NCBI RefSeq assembly: GCF_052857255.1
Contig: NC_135506.1
Span: 75,095,056-75,159,055 of the forward strand
Length of the DNA stretch: 64,000 bases
Direction of reading: 5' to 3'
From: Amblyomma americanum
Taxonomy: Eukaryota; Arthropoda; Arachnida; Ixodida; Ixodidae
The translations under genes and the position numbers were made by a program. Of this stretch, positions 24,744-37,837 are shown piece after piece. Position 1 is the stretch's first letter. Each line of letters opens with the position of its first letter. The notes under the pieces are model-generated. The model was not told where the DNA came from, did not search any database, and worked only from the letters and a program-made list of their open reading frames with translations.

Positions 24744-25955
24744 GACTGTGCTGACGTCTGATCATGTGGAGGTAGTGGCTTGAAAGAAAAAAAAATGTTC
24801 CTTTGTCTTCTGCGCTCGGTGCATTCCAAGATCATGCTCCCGAGTCCTACGTTCGGTTTGTTGAGGCTGAAAACAAATAAGAAAAAAAAGTGCCTGAGCC
24901 ATCGAGACCTGACATATATTGGCTTAACCATTTAGGGCGCTTTGTACACAACTGTGTGCAGCGCGCAGTTCGTAGCTATTTCTCGCAGTGTGTTACTGCT
25001 GGCGCTAATTATTTTGTCTCTGGCGAATTTAGCATCTTTCGGCTTGGAGAAAAGGACGCTTTTGTATTCCACTTAGTGAAGGCAGCTAAAAAAAATGTTT
25101 CACGAAACAGTGACATTGGTTGCACGTCTTGCGCCGATTTTTTGCTTAAAGATTTTTCTTGCAGTAGTATTGTTTTTTTGCCTGAATTTCACCCGTCATG
25201 TGCATGTTTCTTCCCCACACAAAATGATTCCATGATAGCTAGGTTGTTTTTGTACAGAAATGTTGCTGCTCGAGTAGTGCACTGAACAACTACTTTGGAA
25301 TTTTCTAAGAATTACGTGGTAGAATGTAACAAGCTTTAGTCGTTTTTCTCGGAAAACGTACAAATTAACTTTCTTGAGCCCTGGACGTGCTACGAAAAGT
25401 ATTTGTTTGGAACAGATGATAAATGGTGCCTCAAAGGGCTTAGGTATAATTCACAACAAAAAATAAGTGAGCCCAACCTAAAGTTAGCGCATGCGCAAAT
25501 GCAGAAGAATTGAAGGAACGAAGACCCACGTCTTGCAACCACGCAGCACTCATTCGTCTGGAAGCAGCTCGAACAAAGCAAGAAAGTGCCTCGTCATTGT
25601 TTACTCTGTGCCTATAACCATTCTCAATACGACCGGCACGTGTGCGAACATGACTTCTCGGTATCTGCGACCATACCTTCAAAATGGGCGGCTTTTTTTT
25701 TTTTTCTTCGGGGGGCGGGGTGGGGGTGGTGGGGGGGGGTGGGGGGCTATTCGTGCGCTAGAGAAGCAAGGCTTCCGAGCTGACGCCGCGTTGTTATCGT
25801 AGGGCTTTGTTGACATTGTTTTGTTTCACACAGCTCTCCACGACTTTGTACACGTGCCGTCCGGATTTTATGCGGACCGCCAGAGAATGGTAGGATTTCG
25901 TAACTAGTCCTTCAGAACGCGCGATAAAATTAGTGACGAATTTGAGCTGTAGTTT
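24744..25955. other. Anonymous DNA with one 131-codon frame
   Basis: A forward frame at 24890-25285 has six cysteines and no recognisable domain. I found no supporting splice or promoter context, so it is left uncalled. A G-rich tract at 25710-25746 is listed separately. Confidence 0.35.
25710..25746 (+). repeat. G-rich tract, potential G-quadruplex
   Basis: Thirty-seven bases almost all G, with at least five runs of four or more Gs separated by one to three bases, preceded by a T run. It meets the usual four-run quadruplex pattern. Confidence 0.85.
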
Positions 25956-25959
25956 TACT

Positions 25960-26460
25960 GCGAAAGCATTACCAGGCTATGTCGGCACCGGAAGTGTCCG
26001 CAAAATGTGTCGTCGGATGTGACATCATCAGTCACTATCTGAAGAGTGCTGTTGTGAAATGTATAAAGTCAGTAATGAAACGATATCGAATCAGTCATTA
26101 GTCATCGATCATTAAAATTTGTGAATAATTATTGACACTAACTAAAGATCCTCTTTAAACGTTCCAAATTAATTATCACAATTGTGGCACTAATTAATAT
26201 CACTGATATCAATAATTATTTATTATAAATAAAAGGGCAATTAACCACCTCATTTATCGGATAGTTAGTAACTCTAAGCGACGTCATAAAAGGGTTACTT
26301 CATCCATACGTCTGATGACATCACGCCTACAACCAAAAGTACAGCAAGAAAAGTGCACATCGTCGAGTGGTAGCATCGGAGATCGAAGAGCGGCGGTTCC
26401 GGATCTTAACAGAAAGTGGGGTAAACAGGTGTAGAAAGGCGTCGATTAGGAGCCACCAAC
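25960..26460 (+). repeat. AT-rich repeat with tRNA-like pol III boxes
   Basis: An AT-rich arm (26090-26260, several ATTAAT and AATTATT palindromes) is followed by CGACGTCATAAAAGGG and then GTCGAGTGGTAGCATCGG at 26362-26379, which resembles a pol III A box (TRGNNNAGNGG-like). GGCGGTTCCGGATC at 26392-26405 resembles a degenerate B box at about tRNA spacing. I read this as a tRNA-derived SINE-like segment joined to an AT-rich module. The B box departs from GGTTCGAATCC, so it is probably inactive. Confidence 0.35.
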
Positions 26461-29400
26461 GTCGCGGCAAGCGCTAATGCCTTCGCATTTCTAAAATGCA
26501 GTCTCTGCAGTGATCTCTTAATATTTTTTGATGCATAGAACGAACGACCCTTTCGATTCCCTGCTCTCCTCGGCTTAGCTGATTGTTTCTTGCCTATTCT
26601 AAATGTCCCGCTACCGCCGGTTCATTCAAGTATTGAAATCTACGAACAGCAAGAAATATCCTGGATGAAAAGCAGACAGGCCCCCACCATGCAGCAAACA
26701 AATTTCTCCGATTTATCCGCTCCTTGGAGGTGAATTGCTCGGAGGGAAAACCAGTGATTTTTATTTTTGTCCAAGAAGTTTGACTCGACTGTGCCGTGTT
26801 CTAGTAGTTATAATTGGTTTAGGCCGACTGTAGTATTTGGAGTGGGACGCGGAGCTCTAAGTATTTTTTTTACGTATTCCCGAATGCATAATTTTCTCTG
26901 AAGTGAGTGCCTAAAATGTCGGCTGCAGGAGTCCCAGCCGAGTCTGTAATTAAAGCAAACGCAGTGAAGAGATCATTCCTGAGGGACCATCTGGGTTTGC
27001 GCAGTGCTGTATTTGTGGTGGTTTGCTGTGCTTTCAAAACTGCCTTTTTGTTCCCCTCATCCATCCGACGCAGACTAGCCTGGCTGCCCTGCTTTTCCTC
27101 TTGTTGTTTTTGTTTCCCGTTTAATTTTTTTTTTTTTGCAAAATGGAATGAAGGAACCTAATGGAGCAAAGAGTAGAAAGAGCGACTGGCAGCCATAACG
27201 GCCTGTACATTACTTAGCCAAGGCCTGGCCAAGGTTAGCGGCCTTGTTGAGAGCAGTAATGAAAAAAATAAAGGTGGGAACGTTTAGCAGGAGCGAATTT
27301 TCAGGCGCGCTTAAGCGGGAATCGTGGTCCGGTGATTTTGTGTGATGTGCAGCAGCGGGTTAAGTGCGGATGGGCTGAAATATTATAGAGCACGATTCAT
27401 ACAGGCACAGTTCTGCGACTGAGCTGTACAGTTAAATTTCTTGCCCATTTTTTTCTTGAGCAGACCACACGGCGTATAGCGTGATGTGGCTTTGAATAAA
27501 AGTAGGTCAGTACTTGGATTAACCGCTGACAAGTGAAGGTAAATGCAAGCATGTGAACGGGTGGTTATATTTTTGGGGAAGGCAGTATGTCGATTCCTTA
27601 CCTTACTCACTCACTCACTCACTCACTTGTTCACTTACCCATTCACTCACTCAGTAACTGAATGGAAAATGCATCAGTCTGAGTTTTGGTACAGGGTGTA
27701 CAGGTATAGACCTCTTGCATGTTTTCAAACAAACCAGGTGGCGCTGCAGTCGCTAGCGGGCTCGTGGTAGGCGACAGGTCGGGAAGTGGCGTCTCGGAGA
27801 GGTATAGAGCGCGGGTTTTCAAGGGTTGTAGGCGCGTTTCCAGTTTCTGCGAATCACAGCAATGGTTGATGCTTCGAACTTAGTAATTTCTCGAAATACA
27901 CGAGCTCGCGTTGGCCACGTGCGGTGCATTCAGAAAAATAGTTCGCCACTGCGTATTGTGTACATGATTAGTAGCAAATATGTAGAAAGCGTTTCTGCCG
28001 TTGATTTCTACGATATGCATTAAATAAAATAAGTTCAGACACTCTGCACTAGCCGGGATGATTTTACTTCGGGACAGTAGTGAAAGAAAGTGCTGGCGTT
28101 GTTTCGGCGGCACAGATCGGCGTGCACTCAACGTCAGTTGACACACGTGTCGTGCTGTGCGAAAAGTGGGGACAGCGTCGTGTCCACATTCTCATCTAGC
28201 TCTCTTGCTTAAGCGCTGTTTTTAGCTGCATGACCACGCACCAGCCAGGCCGACTTCTCCCCTTGTTAAACTGGTCGATTTGGTGAAAATTTTGATTTCT
28301 AGAACTATATCTTCCCTAACCCTAGAGTCTTGTTTCGTGACGAAACGTTTTAGCAAAATATTCAGTAAAAAGGTATAAATTACGCTTTTTAGAAGTGTGG
28401 TCGTCAAAAATTGTGAGGTAATTTCTTTGATTTCAGTGCCGCACTTCTTTGACCAATGCAAAAGCGAAGAGGTCATAAACGAGGAAATAAACTTTAAGGT
28501 TCGTTTTCTGACCTCTCACATTTTCTGCGACTGGATCACAGACCTTCGTAATTTCGTAACGCATGAAAAGAAAATGATTCCATTGATGGCAAACTATTCT
28601 TGAGACGTTGAGGAGCGTAAAAAATCTCTCAATTTTTTTCATACACGTGCAGTATTATGTTAGTTATTTTTTGTAAGAAACGTTTTCATGCAACTATGCA
28701 TGCATAAGTCCTGATCATCTAGAAAAAAACAAACTAATCGCGTCTTCATACAGAACCGGGGGCTTTGTGTACATGCTGGCATAAAAAAAATGCGCACTAT
28801 CTTCTCAATTATTTAAGACCTTGGGGTGACTTGACGAGGGTGTTAATTATAATTACCCAACACTGCACCAGGTATAGCTATAAATAAAAGGAATAACTGA
28901 ATCTAGCGTAGCAATTTCATATTTGCACCAAGTTTAGTTACATATTGCATGCATAAACAACGAAAACACTTTTCATTGCCGCGTCCCCCCTCCATCTCAC
29001 CACGTGTCTGTTAGTAGCACGCCTGCGGCTGCTTCTTTCCAAACAAACTTCGCTATCATATACTACCTCATGGAACACGACCCATGCATGATGCAATGAA
29101 AAAGCATGTGGCGCTTAGCACACTTAAGGTACGCCATTCTAAGCACGCCAACGCGACCGCGCAAGATTGACACAACTTACTCGACTTCTTTCTAATCGAA
29201 TCAAATAATTACGTCGGTCATATTAAAAAACACTTTCAATTAAATATTGAATAACATAAAACGCGCTATTGAAACATGATGTGCTATTAACAAAAGAACG
29301 CATTCCTTGGGGGCGAGTGAACATGCCAGCGCCCCGTGCACACCGGCTCAAGGTGATAAATACCTGCGCTGCTACATATGTGCTTTTTTTCCTTGCGCAA

Positions 29401-30306
29401 TTATCAGCCTACTATCCTGATGTTCAGGTGAATGAACGCCGTAACCTGCATGCTATTATGTGCATTGAGTGCCAGTGCCGATTGACTCCCAGACTTCGCG
29501 CTTTACTACCGTGGCCCAATGCCTGTTAGCCAGTTTCCTAATGCGGTATTTAAGTGCGAGAAACCTATCGAGGCTAACTTAAATTTCTTTTTATGCTACT
29601 ACGTGGATCCAACAGTGACGCAGCTGGTCAATACAGGCTGCTTCTGCAGTGCGCAGGCTTGATGCCGCCGCCGGTAGCTGCGATAGCTGCGGTAGGCACG
29701 GGCAGGTGGAACCTGTTTTGCCTACCATTCGAAAGTCGCTGCTGACATCAGCGCCACCACATCTTCGTGACGTCGAGGGATGGAGGAGGTCTTTATCTTC
29801 CTTGCTGAGTTGGCAGCGAACAAGGAAAAGAGAGGGACAAAAAGCGCTTTTCTCAATAAAGAAAAAAATGTTTAAAATGAAATCTATAGTGACAAAAAAA
29901 GATTCCTTTATTTTTTTATGGGTATTCGACCGCGTAATTCACACGAGAAATTAATTTGACGCCATCTGGCCCTGCTTCGCTTGACTTGTTACTAAAATAA
30001 AGTCAACTGCTGGAGTAATCTGTTATTCATGACGTCGTGCTCAAGTGATCAAGAAATGACGGTTTTATTAGCAACTGCTCTTTTCCGGCAGAATTCAGGG
30101 TGCGAGGAATTCCATGTTTCCGTCATGAGACACACCAGTACTGCCACTGGCACAGCCAATACACAAGCTGCACTTTCTTAGTACTCGCGCAACTGCTCGT
30201 GCTCGTCCCTCCGCCCCCCCCCCCCCCTCCCATCCTCTTCGTTTTTGCAGAGACTGTAGTGCGCAGGCTTTTACAGGGCAGGGTTGTACACTATAAGCAC
30301 GAATGC
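26461..30306. other. Anonymous 3.8-kb DNA, no confident gene
   Basis: Includes a (CACT)n run at about 27606-27629 and poly-T/poly-A stretches. Frames are under 105 codons and unrecognised. No mobile element identified with confidence. Confidence 0.4.
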
Positions 30307-30399
30307 GTAAAAGGAGAGTAAGCTGTCCTTCAGCGCACTTACTCTATAAAATGGAATGCGCTAGAGGAGAGCTTACCCTCTTCTTACTATTCTCTGCCT
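30307..30399. mobile_element. Palindromic short element, copy 2 of 3
   Basis: Left arm GTAAAAGGAGAGTAAGCTGTCC (30307-30328) and right arm GCTAGAGGAGAGCTTACCCTC with CTTACTATTC share the core and order of copies 1 and 3. The arms are less perfectly paired than in copy 1, which fits an older insertion. The central TCAGCGCACTTACT…GGAATGCGCTAGA pairs loosely. Confidence 0.65.
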
Positions 30400-33300
30400 A
30401 CTGTGTCTGCACCTGTACTTCTCTCTTTCCCTCTTCTCACCCCTTTTATTATTACCCTCTCGACTAATTTCAGGTTTCCGCCAGCAGTGAGAGCACTAGT
30501 GATCATTTCCTTCGTTCACCACCTAACCTAGCCCATTGTAACCGAAAGCCGCAGGCTTAGCAACCAGCTCAGGCTTGAGTCAAGAGCTTTCCACCGAAAT
30601 TGCAGTCGACCTTCCTTAGATCACTGGGAGAGATTTGTGCATAATAAACGCGAAGAAAATGTCGGATCAAGGAAACGTGAGCCATGTAAGTGGGCCAGCG
30701 GTATCAGTTGAGTTGACTGTTCTCCCTGTGGAGATCGGCGCCTGTATCTGGCGTACCGAACGAATCTGATTTTCTTTGTCCTCACCCGTACTGAGTCAGG
30801 CAGTTTAGGACTGTCTCGATAATACAGCATGCACTGTATACCTTTCGTTAATTTGAAACCACTTAATAAGCATTTTTAGGATGTTTATGGTATCTCTTTG
30901 AGCGAGCCAGCATAAAGTGTACTAAAAAGGTTCCGCTTACAACTCCGAACAATACGAACAAAAAAATTTCGGTTTCATTTAAGAAAGAATTACTTACAAA
31001 TGACTTTTTAACAGATTCAGAAATGTTAAAAACTTTCTCAACCATGAAGTGGGGGCTACCTGGGAATGGGTTTTTGGTGGCATGGAACAAAAAAGAGCAC
31101 ATCTTTGCCAAGCGCCTTGATACAATGTCCGTCTTGATACTGTCGCTGTTTTCGTGTTCACTGTCGCTAAATCCGATAAGCGTACGTATATTGTCTCCTC
31201 GTGCAGTTCTTTACAGCGTAGGCATAAGTACGTCAGTACAACTTTAAGCAAAGAATAAGTCCTTTTTGACAAGATGTAGCGCCCTCTGGGAAGCGCTCAA
31301 AATTTGCCTGCTACCCCAAAAATATGGTTAAAAGCAAACGCATGTAAGCGATGAAAGCACAACCTGGTCCGACGTGGCAGGTGTGTGCTTTAAAGTTCCC
31401 GCCGTCTGCAGCTTCCGTCTGGCGATAGCATGCATGCACTGCGCATGCGTAGTAGCAGTTCACTGTTTGTTCTCAACCAGTGGAACTAGGGAGAGCGCTG
31501 ATGAGGAGAGGTTTTAGCTAACGCTTTCGACAATAAAAATAGAGCTGAAAAAAAAGAAAAAACGTCGATTTTCAGCAACAAGTTGTCAGCCCCAACGGAG
31601 GTCAGTAATTGAAAATTTACGCTGATTATCGACCGCAAATAACCAGTCCGCAGCAGCGCAGATGGCGAAGTAGCCACAGTTTCTTAACAAAGAAAGTTGT
31701 CTCCAAAGTACTTGAGCACGATGATATTTATTGCTTTTTGTTTCTGTGAAAGAAACCAAACGCAGGTATGGCGAGGGCAAGTGCAAAGGCTCACTTCCGC
31801 TGGTGACGTGTTTCATTGCTTTCGAAGGCCAGTTCGAACCGTCTGCGCTACTGTACCGTGAAAATGGCGTGACAGGGAGTTGTTTTTACTTTGTCGCTCG
31901 GCGATAAAACCACGGTACTCTTCACCGATTATATATGGAGCCATTATTTTTGAAACGACGGAGTAAAAAAAAAACGCCCAAGCCAGTTTAATATATTTTT
32001 TTAAGGAGCTAAGTGCACAAATGTGTATATATCAGACTCGCATTTTTTTTCTTCAAGTGTGCCCTATCTAGCTCTGATTCCTTCGTTTCAGGTGAACTTA
32101 CATTCTAAACAGAAAGGAGTAAAAAGGTATTAAGAGAAAACCTTAGCTTTTGCTCTCATGCAGGCGACTTATTGATTAAAGTGTAGCATCCTCCATTTTA
32201 CAGGCACCGCACTTTTTCGTACCACTTAACAAATGCTTCAAATTATATTTCACAAAACAGATAACCTGGTGCCAAGCCTTTCGCCATTTTCTTGCATGAT
32301 TTTTTTGCCGCCTGTACTCATGTAAAAAATTTTCTGACGTCTCTTGCGTCATGAGCGTTATCGAAACTGTAAATTATTTTTGCAATCTCGGGCTCTTTAG
32401 TGCATAAATCCTGTCGTTTTAGTATTACAGTTTTGAACTCTTTTGACAGTTTCGAATAAATTTTTCAAACGTCAGTGAAGAACTAATCATACCAGTTTCC
32501 CGTTCGAAACCAAATAATTCGCTTTCTTGATGCCTAGGCTTGCTATATGGCGCAAAACTAAGCATTTAAGCACGTTGCTGGCGGAGACTTCACTTTCTAA
32601 CTTATTGCTGGACTTTGTGCGCTGTGTTTTGATTTAGTGCACATTTTCCTCCATTGCATGAGCGAAAGAATTTTTTTCTTTTTATACTCCGAAATGATAT
32701 CCTATTCTCCGCGGTTACAAACCCGCTATTGACCCTCACTATCGGACTGTTTTAAATATTAGGTTAAAGAGAAATACAGATAAATATATCGTTAAATATC
32801 ACGTTTTATTGATTACTGCAGTGGCCTCTTGGTGGCCGACGGTTGGGTTGTGAATATATTTCTTTCTTTCGTGACCGACCCGCCTTTTCCACTTCACGAC
32901 GCAGGCATTCGCAGCAACAGTATAGTTCGCTTGTTTTGCCAACGCGGTGTGCCAATACGCTGTGGAAGCGAAAATTCGATCTGAGAACCTCTTTATCTAC
33001 ACGATTTATTGTTAGACCACTTTGCCATGTGTGACGTTTACATTCGCGTTGACGCTTAGGTTAAGGCTCATCAAGGGAGTGCAGGCAACCGTGTTATGAA
33101 AATGGCAATTTTGAACAATTTACATGTTTGTGTTGACAAATACGACATTGAACAATGGAAAGCCAAGCTTAGTTCTTTTGGATGCCGCTGTAAAAAAAAA
33201 ATAAGTGGAGATGCATATTGTTCAAAAAGCGTTTTTTTGTCGTCCAAGCAAGATCTAAATTTTAGTTGTCTATATAACCGGGCATTGTTTAAACTCTGAG

Positions 33301-34330
33301 TAGTATAAGCACAAGCCTTGAGAAAGGCATCGAGGTGCCGGTGCATCGAAATGTGTGATAGATTACGTAGAGTCGGAATCCTGTAGAAATATCAGTCCAT
33401 TACTCGCATATTTAGTTGTCAGCAAACTAAAAGTGTATTCTCACATTGAGGCCGCATAGGGCGCAAGGCTTAGAGGCGCTAGCTAGAAGCTGTCCCAAAA
33501 TTTTGATGAAGTTTTCGAAAGCGTTCTCTTAAACACACGTTACATGTGCAGTTTTGAGAAGGACTCGACAAACTGCTTGAACTGCTTGTGCTGTCCTGTT
33601 GCATCTATGTTTCTTCATCGTCCCTCGTTATTCTGCGCTGATTTTAAGTTACAACGGAGTTTCATTTCGCAAATGAAACATTGGGACCGCGACTTTATTG
33701 GTGTGCTGGGTGCATTTCTGGGCCAACGACTTCCGGAGCACCACCACTGAGAAGTTACTTCGAATGATGTGAATGGTAAAACAGCTTGACGGCATCATTT
33801 TTCAACGGCGACCATTTCATTATACTGATAGTTTTTGAGAAAGGAAAATATTCTGTTCTCTGCGGATTGCAGTGCATTCAAAGCATGGAACCAATATTCT
33901 CCGGGTGCGTACTTATAAATGTTGAATGCGTACTGCAATTCACAGAGAGGTAGAGCTACATCCGTAACTGATACCAGTGTCTGGCAGCATCTGTGAGATC
34001 GAGGTACTAATAGCTACGGCTTCTCTTTAAAGCCGGAGCTGTCTCACTTGTCAAGCGATCGCTGCTGAGAAATATATTCCTCAGGACTTGTGCTCGATCT
34101 ACGTCAGTCAAAATCGTTACCTAGTCGTTGCTCTCCTGAGGAAATCAGCGGGCCTAAAATGCGCACTGAAGAACCGTTATTCTTTGTTCGCTGTTGTGTC
34201 TGAACTACGATTCTTCGTGCCTTGCTTGTCCACGCAGCCATCGATACGATTGCGTGTGTACTGAAGTAAGACGGAAAAATGAGGCCAGTGGCTGCGAAAT
34301 CGGAGTTCGCCGCCACACATACTCCCATAC
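30400..34330. other. Anonymous 3.9-kb DNA; half palindrome at 32104
   Basis: At 32104-32129 TCTAAACAGAAAGGAGTAAAAAGG is the reverse complement of the outer right arm of the palindromic element at 24645, without a partner arm, so it looks like a half copy. The remainder has frames under 95 codons and no recognised domains. Confidence 0.4.
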
Positions 34331-34432
34331 AGGAGCAAAAATGGTGTAAGCTGTCCTCTATAGTGTAATTCTTTTCGTAAAACTTATAGTGCTAGAGGAG
34401 AGGTAACTCCCTTTTCACTGCTTTTGGTTTAG
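34331..34432. mobile_element. Palindromic short element, copy 3 of 3
   Basis: AGGAGCAAAAATGGTGTAAGCTGTCCTCTATAG pairs with CTATAGTGCTAGAGGAGAGG…AACTCCCTTTTCACTGCT across the centre at about 34365-34378. It shares AAGCTGTCCTCTA and GCTAGAGGAGAG with the other copies and ends with the same TTTAGA motif as copy 1. Confidence 0.68.
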
Positions 34433-34740
34433 AGTGCGTATAAGGTGCTTGAATGCGCACTAGGACTCCTTGAAATGTATGAGTGTGCGAGTAATAGTCA
34501 ATTGGATAAGAACTGAAAATTTTCTCAGTAGCCTCGTTTGCTCTGTGTGCACGTGCCGTGCGTTTCCTCACCGCTTTTATTTCATCAATTGCAGCCGCCT
34601 CGCTCCCTGTCGCACTTGCCGTTACAGGCAGTCACTGACAAATGCTTTGCATGCCGGACAAGCCACACCTGCACCGCGTGTTTTAATTGCACCTTTGATC
34701 CCTGCACACACAGAGCACGTACGGCGGCAAACGATACGCC

Positions 34741-34900
34741 CCGCCGCGGTGGCTCAGTGGTTAGGGCGCACGACTACTGATCCGGAGTTCCTGGGTTCGA
34801 ACCCGACCGCGGCGGCTGCGTTTTTATGGAGGAAAAACGCTAAGGCGCCCGTGTGCTGTGCGATGTCAGTGCACGTTAAAGATCCCCAGGTGGTCGAAAT
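34741..34900 (+). mobile_element. Ruka-type tRNA-derived SINE, 3' truncated
   Basis: The best preserved head in the window. The pol III A box is TGGCTCAGTGGTTAGG starting at 34750, and the B box is GGTTCGAACCC at 34794-34804, a consensus match. The body follows (GGCGGCTGCG, GATGTCAGTGCACGTTAAAG, CCCAGGTGGTCGAAAT) and stops abruptly at 34900, before the CCGGAG…CACTACGG…TTTGGGACGTTAAACC segment seen in other copies. It has no coding capacity; a long forward frame running through it is incidental. It is inferred to be mobilised by a partner LINE. Confidence 0.92.
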
Positions 34901-36854
34901 AGGAGACAGCTTTCGCGCGAACGCAAACACGGCTGCTCTCACTATCGTCGCTTCAGTGCTTGCTGCAATACAGTTCCTCGGGCCACCAAAGCCGCATTAT
35001 ACGAAAGCACTCGCACGGCCAGTTTTTGTCTTTGAAGTCGTCGCGGTCGACTGAACAACGCGGGCGTGAAGGGTCCGAGAAGCACTGAAAGCGAAGCCTC
35101 TCCTGGTAAACATGGCTTGGAGTGAGAGGATTCGGGAAGTGCTCCAGAAATTGAGGTCGCCGGTATGAAAATTTCATGGCACTCCACTCCCGTCAAGACT
35201 AGACTCATATAATCTATAGGCGGATAAAACCTGCCTGGCATTCTGGCGACACAGCTTGCTAAAGCCCGCTCACTGAAAGCAGGCAGTCACCGCGAGAGGC
35301 TGGTTTGCGCAACGCTACGTCGACGAATCTTCCCCGCTTTCACGCCACGTGTTAATCATACTGTTCTGTGGAGTGCTTTGAAAGATGAAGCATGAAAAGT
35401 GGTAGGGTATTATAGACTTTCGAAAGCTCGTGCTTAGCCTGGTCGGCTCATAGTTTATTTTTTTTTTTTGCTGGGTCGTCGGTACGTCTGGCGACGATAT
35501 TATCCACACAGTAGTATTAGCTGATGTAGAAGACGACGTGCAATGCTCAGCGCAAGAGCGTGTTGCTGTTGAACACGAGACGTGATCGGCTGTGGCGCCA
35601 GTATAGCGCTCTATTCGCGCCACCGCGATTTCGAAACCCCGTCGCGGCAATATTTATTTTATTTATTTATTCAAGGGCGGGCTTCAGCAATGAAACAGCG
35701 TTTGCAGCTATGGTCGTGAAGTAGGACGTTTGCCGTAAAAGACGCAGGCAACGAGAACGTCTCATCAGAAGGCCCGTTTGCAGCGTTATGGACCAAAAGC
35801 CAGGTTATTCGGCCTATACGCTTCGGACCTGAGAAAAAATGTTTCACATATCTGGGTTTTTCCGTGAAGTCACATAAATCAATTTTTCGTCGGTAGGTTC
35901 AAACAGCGGCTCATACGGGCTTTCCTCAACGGCTTCCGAGAACAGTAAGGGGGCGGCCTGTTCGGCTGTTTACAGAGACCACTTCGCGCCCACTCATTCT
36001 CCAGGATGAAGAGGACACCGGTTCACCTCCACTGGCTCCAGCAGCCCATTAACTCAGTAACACGTAAAAGCGCCTTATCAGTCATACTTGGTAATTAATA
36101 ACACATACACGGTGGAACAATTCTTGGAATTAAAATTGCAAAAGATCTCATGCTGAAGCGCGGTAAACTTTAGAGCTGTTTGGCCGGTGGGAGCAGTGAG
36201 ACAATTTATATTCAGAAAGCGGCTCAGGAAGGCCTTATTGCAGCAGGAATATTGAAAACGTTATTAACTGGGAGCAACACTGAATGCTCTCTCAGTTTCA
36301 ATGGCGCTTCGGCTGCAGATCTGACGTGTTCTTTAAAAAACGACGTAGAAAATAGACGTATATTAAAATCTGCGCACGGTGTTAATTTGTAGCGGCGCTG
36401 GCATCGCCAGTGGCGCTGATGAAGATGAAGCTGGGCAGCGCGTGCTCGCTCGCGCAGATCACAACAGTTTCGGCAACTGGCCTTGCGAGCAACGTCGACG
36501 GCCCGCTCTGCCGGCTCACCGGCCGAGGCTACCGGGACCTGCAATAAATGAGGATCACCCGCTACAAACTATGCAAAGCTTGGTGCGTTCCTTCATCGCG
36601 ACTGACATTGGACAAATCCGGTGTGGTTTGTAGGGATGCATACGCATCCCTTGCCTCTCTGCACTCGGAAGTAATGGCGAGCCTAGAAAACTCGCGGAAC
36701 CAACGTAGCCGTTGCTGGCGCAAGACGGGAGTAATCTGAGGTCACTTGAACTGACCTTTGTTCTGCAATGCGCTGTGGATTCTATGTGCTGAGTAGAGGT
36801 TAGGGGGCTCGACATGTTCGCAAAACGTTTGCGCTTGCACGGCTCTTTTCACGG
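34901..36854. other. Anonymous DNA, no confident gene
   Basis: A reverse-strand simple tail (ATTTATTTTATTTATTTATTC at 35651-35671), followed on the minus strand by GGTTTCGAAATCGC, hints at a tRNA-like B box and therefore a further degraded SINE at about 35560-35671. It is too weak to call. A frame at 36180-36392 is unrecognised. Confidence 0.35.
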
Positions 36855-37073
36855 TGTTTTTACGTCCCAATGCGACTCAGGTTATGAGGGACGCCGTAGT
36901 GGAGGGCTCCGAATAATTTCGACTAGATCAGGTTCTTTAGCATGCAGTGACATCGCGCAGTACGCGGACCTCTAGCATTTCGCTTTCATCAAAATGTGGT
37001 CACAGCGGCCGGGATCGAACCCGCGTCTTTGGGGTCTGCAGCCGAGTGCCATAATCGCTAGGCCAGCTCGGCT
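36855..37073 (-). mobile_element. Ruka-type SINE, reverse, near full length
   Basis: On the minus strand the head has a B box at 37012-37022 (GGTTCGATCCC) and a divergent A box near 37055-37066. The body carries CGCGATGTCACTGCATGC and TCGAAATTATTCGGAGCCCTCCACTACGGCGTCCCTCATAACCTGAGTCG. The 3' end, TTGGGACGTAAAAA, matches TTTGGGACGTTAAACC in the 43041 copy. Head and 3' end together make it one of the two near-complete copies. Confidence 0.88.
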
Positions 37074-37146
37074 GACACTTGTACGACTTTATATCAGACA
37101 TAAGGAGGAAGATGCGCATGTTCACATTTAGACGGAACTTGGCATG

Positions 37147-37370
37147 TGCAGTCTTGGTCAAAATATTTAAGGCCACAGCGTTCAGCTGCAGTGAAATGAA
37201 TGTTCGTAGAATGCTCCGTGTAGACAAGTCAATCAGGAAGCTTCTCTGCTGAAAGAATAAACTTTTTGCTAAAATTTCAAGGTTATTCGGTCTTTAATAA
37301 CGCCTTAATGGCTGTTATTTGGCTGAAGCAAAAAGCCTTTGGCCTTACGACTTTTGACCAAGATTGTAGT
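37147..37370. mobile_element. MITE-like element with TIRs, copy 1 of 2
   Basis: The left end, CAGTCTTGGTCAAAATATTTAAGGCCA (37149 onward), and the right end, TTTGGCCTTACGACTTTTGACCAAGATTG (to 37366), are reverse complements over CTTGGTCAAAA and TAAGGCCA. The interior shares AGAATGCTCCGTGTAG, AGGAAGCTTCTCTGC and TTCGGTCTTTAATA with the copy at 48882 in the same orientation. The short length, TIRs and lack of coding fit a non-autonomous DNA transposon. No convincing TSD was seen. Confidence 0.68.
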
Positions 37371-37837
37371 TGTGTTTGAATGTAGTTGTGCTCGGTCTTG
37401 CGTAGAGTCGCTCCAGAGCGATATCTTCGCTGACTCAAATCGGCTGCTGATAATAGATGGCGGAAGTTGTAATAGACATTCAGCTTATGGGTACCACAGG
37501 ACGGATCTGATTTCCGTAGAATATGAGGATTACTATACGCGTGACATAACTTCTTTTTCACACAGCATTAATCTAACATCGGTCAGGATACTCGAGGAAC
37601 TGAATCCACGACCTCGCGTTGATCAGCAAAACGTCACAGCCACTGAGCCACCACGGTGAGTACGATGCAAAGAGCGTATTGCAGGCAGCGTTATAATGAG
37701 AGGGAACCGATTCTTCAAACTTATCGAAAATATAAAGACAAACTTCGAGTGGACAAACCAAAATAAAGAGGATCTGAGTGCGGTCTGAGTGTTTCAAACT
37801 CTATAGAGTGCCGTTTACGTGCCCGCCATCGTTTCTC

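Noticed and set aside
34741..34815. Functional tRNA gene
   Set aside because: A and B boxes are good but no cloverleaf with a plausible anticodon arm and acceptor stem can be drawn, and the same head recurs with a SINE body elsewhere.
34470..35054. 194-codon frame as a host gene
   Set aside because: Its middle third is the tRNA-like head and body of a SINE, including intact pol III boxes; the flanks show no domain.
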